Source of the DNA: Rhynchopus sp. YZ270_cl-10
Lineage: Eukaryota > Euglenozoa > Diplonemea > Diplonemida > Diplonemidae
Direction of reading: 5' to 3'
DNA length: 64,000 nt
NCBI GenBank assembly: GCA_964035575.1
Contig: OZ037835.1
Coordinates: forward strand, 124,001-188,000
This document shows, piece after piece, positions 53,649-62,630 of this stretch (positions within the stretch are counted from its first letter, which is position 1; each line of letters begins with the position of its first letter). A program made the translations under genes and the position numbers. Under the pieces are notes generated by a model. The model made no database searches, was not told where the DNA came from, and was given only the letters and a program-made list of their open reading frames with translations.

Positions 53649-55556
53649 GGGAGATAGTCAGACTTACCCTACCCTATTTTGAAAAAGTTCAGACTTGCCC
53701 TATGAAAAAGTTCAGACTTGCCCGAAAATAAGTTCAGACTTGCCCTAAAAGTGTTTTTAGGGCAAGTCTGAACTTATTTTTAGGGCAAACACTTTTTTTA
53801 GGGCAAGTCTGAACTTATTTTTAGGGTAAGTCTGAACTTATTTTAGGGCAACAAGTCAGGCCACTTTGGCTGGGGCACTCTTGGGGCCCCATGGTATGGT
53901 GGTATGACTTGTTTTATTGCCCTAAAATGCCTAACCGAGCCGGAGCCCAAAAATTGATGCCAGAAACCACCAGCCACCCGGAAAGGGTGAACAGGCAGTC
54001 CACGTTGGGCCAGAACCGGTTACAAAGGAAGCCGTGTTCTGGGGCAACGTGGGGCGCAAAGTTTTACAATTTTCATGCACGGGTGCTCCACAAATTACCA
54101 AGTATTCCTTCTTTGTTGAATTGAGAGAGAGTCAGTGTTTAGCTACCACGCGGGTTTGCTTAGAATCCTTCGAGGCCGGCACAATTTTATTTATGTGGTC
54201 GGTTAAGACATGCCTATTGAAGAACAACGAGGTCATCGTTGAAAGGAGCGAACTCCCCTTCCCACAACATCTCTCACATTTCAACTCAGAATTCATACTT
54301 GGTTATTTGCTTTGTCCATACGCAATCAAATTGTCATGCTTTCAAGAGCATGCCTGGCCAAAATGCAACAACGTGGAAAAATTGTTGTTGTTCCAAAAGG
54401 CAACAAGACCACCCACAACAAGGGGTTGAATTGTGCACTGTCCGGGGGAGCGCAAAGTTTTTTCCCTGTACACAGTGGACACATCTTTATCACTTTGTTC
54501 CCACGGGGACACATTTGGATACTGCACGCATGCAGAAGTGCCAAACATGTCCGCACGTGGAGTGGAGTGTCCATCATGTTTTCCTGGTTTCCAAAAAGCA
54601 GTTTTCTTGCACTTACTATTTGCCCCGGTGTCTGGCAATAGAAGTGGCTAACATTGTAATGAGTAGCATATACATACCGTTGATCCAAATGAGTAAGGCG
54701 ACCAACAAGTCCTCTGGACTTTTTTGTTGTGATGACAATCGCGGAGTAATCCCGGAGAATTACATCCTCGTATAAAAAGTTAAAGGTAGAGGTGGGGAAA
54801 CTGTAGCTATAGAAATAGTTGTTGCAGTAGTGCAGACACCCGAGGGTGCACCACTATGCTTTTCTTTGGTTGTATCGACAATTTTACGTACATGATGTAG
54901 GACCTGTACAATGTCGCCCAAAGGCTTTGTACTTACTGCAGTAATCGGTATTTTTTTTTTGTTACAACTACGTCGTGTTCTATGAGGAGTCGCGTTTGGG
55001 TGCGGAAGTCTTTTTTCTGGTCTCTGTTCTGTACGGGTCTCGGATCGTGGTGCGGTACTGCGGTGCGGTACCTGAGAGTTTTTTAGAGTGATGATAAAGG
55101 TCAGAGGGTTTTCCCCTCCCATTTGTGTCATTATTTAATTTTGCTCGGAAAGTGGGGTGTCCTGGACACGAGGAAATTCAGTTGCATGGAAAAAAAGCTC
55201 CATACCATAGGTTGCTCATTTCACTACCAGGACTCGTCGCGAATAGCCCATACGTGCCCTAAACAGAAACGCAAAAACGACGACCGCCGGGCTCTGTAAC
55301 CCAAGAGCCCCCAGCTTGCCCAATAAATAAGTGCAGGGTTGCCCTAAAAAAGTTCAGACTTGCCCTAAAAAAGTTCAGACTTGCCCTAAAAAAAGTGTTT
55401 GCCCTAAAAATAAGTTCAGACTTGCCCGAAATAAGTTCAGACTTGCCCGAAATAAGTTCAGACTTGCCCTAAAAACACTTTTAGGGCAAGTCTGAACTTA
55501 TTTCGGGCAAGTCTGAACTTTTTCAAAATAGGGTAGGGTAAATCTGACTATTTCCC
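53649..55556 (+). mobile_element. 1.9-kb DNA transposon with palindromic array ends
   Basis: TIRs of about 50 bp (left GGGAGATAGTCAGACTTACC then CTACCCTATTTTGAAAAAG; right its inverse, ending 55556). Each terminus then holds a cluster of AGTTCAGACTTGCCCTAAA in both orientations (53680-53850 and 55335-55520), making each end a palindrome. The core 53890-54780 is decayed coding-like sequence related to 3840-4480 of the 2.7-kb element. Near 54869 a further segment (CGACAATTTTACG, GACCTGTAC, AATGTCGCCCAAAGGC) resembles 737-800. Terminal arrays share no sequence with those of 2937-5644. Confidence 0.88.
53890..54780 (+). pseudogene. Decayed transposase-like core of the 1.9-kb element
   Basis: Open frames are short and alternate (53891-54124, 54034-54429, 54239-54775). 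Shared landmarks with the other core are GCATGCCTGG, AAGGCAACAAGACCACCCAC, AATTGTGCACTG, GGGGGAGCGCAA and TTTTCTTGCAC. The peptide KGNKTTH is present in both. Family uncertain; see 3608-4570. Confidence 0.4.
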
Positions 55557-55658
55557 AAAAAAAATTTTTTTTTTTTTGAGATTTTTGAAAAATCGGCCGA
55601 TTTTGTGACCAATTTTGGCTGGGGAATTTCGACGACCAAAGGGTCCCCCCTGTGGAAA

Positions 55659-55725
55659 AAAACGCTAATTGGCGCGAATTTCATACCCTAATCGTGTCGC
55701 GCCAATTCGCGCCAATTAGCGTTTT
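55659..55725. repeat. Perfect 22-bp hairpin
   Basis: AAAACGCTAATTGGCGCGAA plus TT on the left pairs with its exact inverse at 55704-55725. GCGAATTGGCGCGAATT is repeated once more at about 55758. Origin unknown; possibly a small fold-back element. Confidence 0.8.
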
Positions 55726-55799
55726 TTTTCGCGAAAAAACGGCTAAGTACAAAACGCGAATTGGCGCGAATTGGGGCAACCAGGGGCGAATATTAGGGT

Positions 55800-56520
55800 A
55801 CCTCCAGATAAAAGCAAATAAGTAATTTTAGGTTTTGTGAGGCACTCAACGAGTGTGCCGGCTCTGTGGCGTCACGGAGCCACCAACACTCCCCAGTCAT
55901 TTTTCCTGCGCATCCAGGAAAACTCGCAGTATGCGACCAGGATGCGACTAGGGAGTGCAGGATTTTTCTAACACATTGGTTCAGGTCCACACGCATGGAA
56001 CACACTGAAGCATTGGTTCAGGTCCATTCTGCATGGCCGCACTGAAAACATAAGAGGTATTCAGGTCCACTAGGCCAACTCGGACCCTACGCATGGAAAC
56101 ACTGAAGCAAAAAACACAAAGTTGGGAGGGAGGGAGGGAAACGAAAAAATTTTCCTTCACAGTAACAAAGTGTGAGGAAGAAGAAAAGAAAGCGAATAAA
56201 AACGAAAAAACAGTGTTTTTCTGAATGTGATGTTGTTGTTGGGGTGAGGAGAATAAAACAGTTCCAAGAAAAGCTCCTGCGTCGGTTTTCTTTTGGTTAA
56301 AAAAATTGACAATTTTCCTGATGAAGATGTAATGTATGTGCGAGAGATGGGGAGCACGGGAGGGAAAAAACGACTCGTGGATACCACCAGAAATGCACAT
56401 AAACCCCCCTCACAGCTATTGTTTACATATTTTTATGTAAATAGTATTCGTGCATGTAAATAATACATGTAAATAATTTAAATGTAAATAGTACATGTAA
56501 ATAATTATCACTCATGTATT
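55800..56520. other. No gene supported
   Basis: Contains an imperfect repetition of the phrase ATTGGTTCAGGTCCA with CATGGAACACACTGAAGC (three times, 55974-56110). A 139-codon minus-strand frame here looks incidental. 56415-56525 is a run of GTAAATAAT-type repeats that resumes at 56820-56905, flanking the dispersed repeat copy between them. Confidence 0.5.
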
Positions 56521-56905
56521 GTTTACATTTTCCACACCTCCCCTGTAGGGTAACCGAAGGTGAAGTGAGGTATAGTATTGAAATTGATGTGGGTGTAGGG
56601 TCAATTTTACAAACTCGGATTTTGTGAAAATTTTTGGCCGAAAATGGGCCCCACCTAGTGACCGGGCTCATATTTTCCAAATTTAAGTGGTCAAAAAATT
56701 GTCCAATTTTCAACATCGACCCCACCATTTTCTGGACAGATTCCGGAAATTCCAAAAAATTGTGTTTTTGGTCACGAATCCGCACCCCGTCACCAAAAAC
56801 CGGCAAAAAAAAGGGGGTGTAAATAAATAATTCGAATGTAAATAGTAATTGGATGTAAATAATAGCTGTGAATAATTATATGTAAACAATACCTGTATGT
56901 AAACA
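56415..56905. mobile_element. Dispersed repeat copy between ATGTAAATAAT motif clusters
   Basis: 56540-56740 is an inverted copy of 2565-2770. It is bracketed by clusters of ATGTAAATA/GTAAACAAT motifs (56425-56530 and 56818-56905), outermost TTGTTTACATAT on the left and TGTAAACAATAG on the right, which are inverted relative to each other. This is the same layout as the larger array-ended elements, with boundaries near 56415 and 56912. Confidence 0.6.
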
Positions 56906-56928
56906 ATAGTTGGGAGGGGGGTTTACTT

Positions 56929-57273
56929 GTTTTTTTATTTTCCCTTCCTTCAAACTTCACACACAACGCTTTTGGTTTTTGGGAGACACACAAAGTGCCA
57001 GGTTCTATGATATGCACGGAACCACCCTGCACCTGTTTGTCATATTGTTTCCCGTGCAATACATGGAGAAACGTTTCGCACTCGAAACTAGGGATTTTTG
57101 ATAAAAAGCCCTAGTTTGATAAAAATTAGCGAAATACAAAAACCAGCGCGTGTGGAAGAAAAAAGGAGAGGAAAATATTTTTCTGATTCAAAGTGGTGTT
57201 TTACGTTTTGGATACGGGGCAGAGAATAAAATCTGTTCGATAAAAGAAACGCGAGCTTATTGTTTTATGTTCA
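56929..57273 (+). mobile_element. SINE-like repeat, standard copy
   Basis: TTTTTTATTTTCCCTTCC to TATGTTCA, with all central landmarks (GGTTTTTGGGAGACACACAA, CCCTGCACCTG, ATACATGGAGAAACG). Confidence 0.8.
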
Positions 57274-57289
57274 GCAGTGCTCTCAAGAT

Positions 57290-58045
57290 CCTCCACGTAG
57301 GGGAGGATATTTCCTCCAGGGGCTTTTTTTTTTTTTTCAGGCTTTTTTGGTGGAGGATTTCCTCCACTTTTTTTTTTTTTTGGCGGGCTCGGGTGGAGGA
57401 TTATCCTCCTAGGGGTTTTATAGTGGGGGTCACTTTGTCTCCCCCGAGGGAGCCAATATTTTCCCGAGCCTGTATGCACCGTCCAGGGCTGCACCTTAAA
57501 AAAAATTTGCTTGCGGCGCCATTTTCATTTTTTGCTACTCAAAAAAAGGGTTCGTTGAGTGATTCTGTAGTGTAAAAGGAAGCATTTTTACACCGTACCC
57601 CAATTTTTTTTCGCCTGCGGCGCCATTTATATTATTTTTTTGCTCCGCAAAAAAATAGTTGGCAATGTCTTTGGATACCCTTGTATTTTGCAGCCAAAAA
57701 ATGCAACGTGACCAAAGCTGCAAAATTTTTGCCATTTAAAAAAAATTACCCGCCGTTGCATCAGCCCCTGCTTCTGGAAGACGTATTGGTTTTGTACGGT
57801 TCGTGGAGCGTACGGTGCAAGAGAAAGGATTAGATTTCCGTTTTTTGTTATCTCGCAAAATTGACCCGCCTCTCCGCTCTGTGGCTGTCAGGGAGGCGCG
57901 CGCGAAGCGCGCGACGACCGCTTGTTGCGGGGGAAAAAAATTTTTTTGGGGGGTTTTTTTTGCAAAAACGAATCCTCCTCATTTCGAAAATTCTGCTTTT
58001 TTCGTGGAGGATCTTGAGAGCCCTGATGTTCAGAAAAAAATTATT
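57290..58045. other. No gene; repeat pieces
   Basis: 57300-57420 contains three GGAGGAT..TCCTCC-like inverted motifs. 57580-57720 is the inverted copy of 9660-9795. The rest is low complexity. Confidence 0.5.
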
Positions 58046-58120
58046 TTGATAGTCCGACCCCGCAATTAATGGGGGGGTGGGAAAGAAAGTTCTAAATAAA
58101 GAATGAATGGCCAACGGCCA

Positions 58121-59398
58121 CATGAGCACGCACACATGAGCACGCACACATGGGCACGCACACATGGGCACGCACACATGAGCACGCACACATGAGCACG
58201 CACACATGGGCACGCACACATGAGCACGCACACATGAGCACGCACACATGAGCACGCACACATGGGCACGCACACATGGGCACGCACACATGGGCACGCA
58301 CACATGAGCACGCACACATGAGCACGCACACATGGGCACGCACACATGAGCACGCACACATGGGCACGCACACATGGGCACGCACACATGAGCACGCACA
58401 CATGGGCACGCACACATGAGCACGCACACATGGGCACGCACACATGAGCACGCACACATGAGCACGCACACATGGGCACGCACACATGAGCACGCACACA
58501 TGGGCACGCACACATGAGCACGCACACATGGGCACGCACACATGGGCACGCACACATGAGCACGCACACATGGGCACGCACACATGGGCACGCACACATG
58601 AGCACGCACACATGGGCACGCACACATGAGCACGCACACATGGGCACGCACACATGAGCACGCACACATGGGCACGCACACATGGGCACGCACACATGAG
58701 CACGCACACATGAGCACGCACACATGGGCACGCACACATGAGCACGCACACATGAGCACGCACACATGAGCACGCACACATGGGCACGCACACATGGGCA
58801 CGCACACATGGGCACGCACACATGAGCACGCACACATGAGCACGCACACATGGGCACGCACACATGGGCACGCACACATGAGCACGCACACATGGGCACG
58901 CACACATGAGCACGCACACATGGGCACGCACACATGAGCACGCACACATGAGCACGCACACATGGGCACGCACACATGAGCACGCACACATGGGCACGCA
59001 CACATGGGCACGCACACATGAGCACGCACACATGGGCACGCACACATGGGCACGCACACATGAGCACGCACACATGGGCACGCACACATGAGCACGCACA
59101 CATGGGCACGCACACATGAGCACGCACACATGGGCACGCACACATGGGCACGCACACATGAGCACGCACACATGGGCACGCACACATGGGCACGCACACA
59201 TGAGCACGCACACATGGGCACGCACACATGGGCACGCACACATGAGCACGCACACATGGGCACGCACACATGAGCACGCACACATGAGCACGCACACATG
59301 GGCACGCACACATGGGCACGCACACATGAGCACGCACACATGGGCACGCACACATGGGCACGCACACATGAGCACGCACACATGGGCACGCACACATG
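58121..59398 (+). repeat. 14-bp two-state minisatellite, about 91 units
   Basis: Units are CATGAGCACGCACA or CATGGGCACGCACA, differing only at the fifth base, with no other variation seen. 1278 bp in all. The paralogous locus at 40606-40622 has little more than one unit (CATGGGCACGCACA plus CATG), so the array grew after the B1/B2 duplication. Open frames of up to 515 codons through it are artefacts of the 14-bp period. Confidence 0.98.
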
Positions 59399-59399
59399 T

Positions 59400-60436
59400 A
59401 AAAAGAGGGAAAGTTAGGGGGAAAAGAAGTTAAAGAGGAGGGAGGAAGTTGAGGGAGAGAAGGGTGACCTTCGAGGAGCCGAAAAGAGGCGAAAAAAGGG
59501 TGTTTTTTTGTATAGTTTTGTAATATGAACCTAGGAAGCACGGTGCATTAAGTTCACCAAAAGAGAGAGTAAGTAAGGGGAAATTTTAGTAATGAAGGAG
59601 GAAGGGAGGAAACCTGTTTTCCGGATGTCGGTGGGCTGAAACCTCGGGTGCAATTGGGCGTAATTCGGTAAAATTGGGAAATTGGGAAAAAAATGCTTTT
59701 CAGTCGTCACATTCCCCAAATCTTCCCACTTATGTGCTGTTTCCCTACAAATCAATATAAAATCAAACGGCGATGAAAAATATGCCTTGGTGACTGTGTG
59801 AGCAAGCAAAACAGGTCACCCCCCGGGAAAGCCTCCCTCAAAAACATCTGAGTTGTACTGGTGGTGTGACTGGGTGTTATTGGGGCGTAATTGGGTGAAA
59901 TTGACCCCAGGTGGGTCCAGATGGGCTGTGTTGGGTCCGGGTGGGTAAATAAACATTACAAGAAAGGGAACAGAAAAAAGAAGAAACAGCAGACAGAGTC
60001 TGCTGGAGTTGCAATAATAAAACAGAACAAAATGACAAAATGACAAGATGATCTTTGAAAACACTTGTAGCATGAGTCTTGATTGAGAGTCATCAGAAGA
60101 AAGAAAAGCACAAAAAAACAAAGAGAAAAATTGCAAGACAAAACGCCCGGACGGCGAGCACGGGACTAAAAAGAGGGGAGGGAGGGGAGGGGGACACGTT
60201 AAGAAGAATGCGCCTCCTGCACCCGAATTATTCAATAAAACAGAGTGTCGGGGAAACGCATCCCATCTATGTATCTCAAGGATGAAAGACCAACAGAAGA
60301 TCAAGAAAACACAGTTCAAAAATATTATATATATAACGCATTCTTGCACCAAAAGAACAATGAGTAATTTCATCATAATAATGATATGCAATCAATAAAT
60401 TGAACTATATGGTGAGGGATCAACAAAAATGTTCCC
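59400..60436. other. B2 paralogous DNA without genes
   Basis: Matches 40623-41304 and 41921-42190. No coding region, despite a 191-codon minus-strand frame at 59816-60391 whose counterpart in B1 is not conserved. Confidence 0.6.
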
Positions 60437-60441
60437 ATCTT

Positions 60442-60552
60442 TGGTGTGGCTGAAACCAGCAAATTTCACTGATAAAAAAATGCTAACATTTTGTTACTCC
60501 CCAGTAAACAAACTGCTAAATAATACCCTTTTTTTTGGGTTCAGCCACACCA
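60442..60552. mobile_element. 111-bp MITE with 5-bp target duplication
   Basis: Ends TGGTGTGGCTGAAACC and GGGTTCAGCCACACCA, flanked by ATCTT on both sides (60437-60441 and 60553-60557). The first five bases TGGTG and the 5-bp duplication are the same as for the MITE at 39280-39438, so both may use one transposase. Absent from the B1 counterpart near 42207. Confidence 0.9.
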
Positions 60553-60622
60553 ATCTTTTCTTTTAAAAATGGGCAAAAAAAAAGTTTATAAGATGACCCT
60601 AAGCCTCTCGTGCTGAGTCACC

Positions 60623-60957
60623 TTACTGGGGGGGGTCGAATAAAGAAAGTTTTTCCAGTCACAATTTTTTTTCAATTTTTTTTTCGCCCAAGAGGTGATT
60701 TTGCTGCATTTCCGAGCCAATCCCGGCTTGTGGTGGGGGATATACGGAAAAATGGACAAAATTTCAGCGACTTAAATTTTCACAAAATACGAACTACCTT
60801 GTCACAACACAGGAAAAGTTCAAAAAGTCGAATAAAACACGTATACGTGCTTTATTCGACGCAAAAAAAAAGCAAAAAACCCATTTTTCAAATGCGTGCT
60901 TTATTCGACGTACGTGCTTTATTCGAATTACCTCGTTTATTCGGCCCCCCCCAGTAA
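60623..60957. mobile_element. 335-bp element with G-run TIRs and TCGAATAAAG motifs
   Basis: Outer ends TTACTGGGGGGGG and CCCCCCCCAGTAA, as in 47351-48602, but the inner motif is GTCGAATAAAGCACGT and its inverse (once at the left end; two forward and three inverted toward the right, 60826-60942). Absent from the paralogous site near 42270. It contains a piece of the 2565-type dispersed family. No coding region. Confidence 0.85.
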
Positions 60958-61319
60958 AAAAACTTCAAAAAGAAAAAAATGAGCTCAACCTTACTAAAAA
61001 GGGAGAGAAAGTTGTTGTGGAAAATCACAAATTATTTTGTGGGATGGTGCGGTTCTTAGTCGTGCAAAAGAAAAAAGCACAAAATAGAAACCGCCAACAA
61101 TAAAGACAATAAAGACAAAAGGGAGAGGTTGTGGTGAAACGCACACATCTCGACCTGTCGGTGAAGTGTGGCTCTACTCCAACCTGCCCCAGAATAGAAA
61201 ATAGAAAAAGTAGGGGGCACGGTGTTCAATTTCCTTTTTAGCGTTGTATGCAATAGGTGCCCCTTCAGTGCACCAGGTACAGCACATCTCTTAAGAAAGT
61301 CGAACATTAGCTAACAGAA

Positions 61320-62630
61320 AAAGAAAAAAGAAAAAAGAAATAAGGGGAATTTGCCTTTCCCTTCAAGAAATAAAAAAGAAAAGAACACATTCGCACAACC
61401 CTCCACCAGGAAAAGTCGACATCAAAAGTAGAAATTTAGTGTGCAAAAAAAAACGCGAAAAAAACTAGCCTCCTCCCCCGTGAAATTTTCCCCCCTGGAA
61501 GAAAGTGAAGTTATTAATGCAGGCACCTCCGACTGACCCACGTACGATGCCAGCCATCCGGATGAAAGCACAAGTACCCTGCGGCCAACAACAGAAGATG
61601 TAAAAGGAAACCTAATGACTGGCCCGTACCGTAAGAGAACGAGGGCGGTTCACAACCGCTCGTCAGCCGGCGGCCCACCTTCCGTTGAAGAGTTGTGAGC
61701 TTACAGGTACTGCAGTTCGCTGCACCCAACGCTTGATGCACGATAGTCTACACAAGAGAGCAGAAACCCAAAAACACAAAAAGGGGTGGGCGGGGGGTCA
61801 CAACATCTCTCTCTTGGCGCCCCATGCTGTACCGACAGTTGGGCCTCACCCTTTCTCTTAGGGATATACATGGACGTCCTTACAGGCAGCACACCGTAAC
61901 CCAAAGGCGTGGCAGAGAGACTCGTAGAGCGACTCTGGCCTGACCGCTGGCCATTTATGCTCCGGGTGCGAGCACCCATCATAGCATAGGGGGGCCAGCC
62001 TGACCCAGCATTTATATACCTTGCCAGGGTGAACTTGCATAAAAGAGGGCAGGGGCGTTTAAACCCTGAGGACTAGGGGAAGTCCCGCATACCCCAACAG
62101 AAAGACAAAGGCTATGCACTGGTGATATAGGAGAGGCAGGGTTGCTGAAAAACAAAAAGACCCTGAAGGCACAAAAACGCCCCGCATACCCCTCCTCGCC
62201 TCCTGTTTTGTAATCTCTCAGGTAGGAGACATCGGTTCGAGCGGTCAACACCTTCATAGAGTTTCTGGAGGAACGGACCCCCGGATGCAATTTAAGGTCC
62301 AGCCCAGGACCAATTAAAAGTTGAGTAAATTATCTGCGAACAACGTCTCCCTCCATGCTGCGGGGGCACTCGTAAACACTAAATGAACAGAAACAACACA
62401 CTTCAGCTCTTGTTACAAGAAAAGAAGAAAAAGTGAGGGGGGTACAATATCTCGTACTGTAGTGGGGTGACCATTTTGGTGTGAAGAAGGGAGAGCAAAG
62501 GTTGTCCCCGCGACTCCCTTGAAATTGTCCGTCGGGGCAAAATACCGGTTTTTTTTGGGGGGGGCAATTGCACGGGGGAGGGTCGGTATTTCTTTTTTTC
62601 GAATTCAATTTGTTTTTCTTTGGACCCTTT
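61320..62630 (-). other. Region with unassigned minus-strand frames and a truncated MITE
   Basis: 61514-61585 repeats 38560-38630. On the minus strand 62290-61860 has two overlapping protein-like frames (MKVLTARTDVSYLRDYKTGG; then KCWVRLAPLCYDGCSHPEHK and FGLRCAACKDVHVY, cysteine-rich). They may be parts of one decayed or intron-split gene; no family recognised. 62435-62592 is a reversed, one-ended copy of the MITE at 50553. Confidence 0.4.

Larger units (their letters stand above)
50790..61320 (+). repeat. Older segmental paralogue B2, heavily interrupted
   Basis: Carries the same blocks as 38458-42640 in the same order, but separated by 52600-58045 (5.4 kb with the 1.9-kb element, a SINE-like copy and other repeats), by the 14-bp minisatellite and by two small elements. 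Most of the window's right half is therefore one old duplicate expanded by insertions. Confidence 0.8.

Noticed and set aside
57848-59541. Cysteine-rich open frames of 433-515 codons on the minus strand
   Set aside because: Artefact of the 14-bp minisatellite; all three frames are open and the paralogous locus has almost no array.
59816-60391. 191-codon minus-strand frame rich in Phe and Leu
   Set aside because: The B1 counterpart (about 40987-41319) does not keep the frame, and composition follows the AT-rich DNA.
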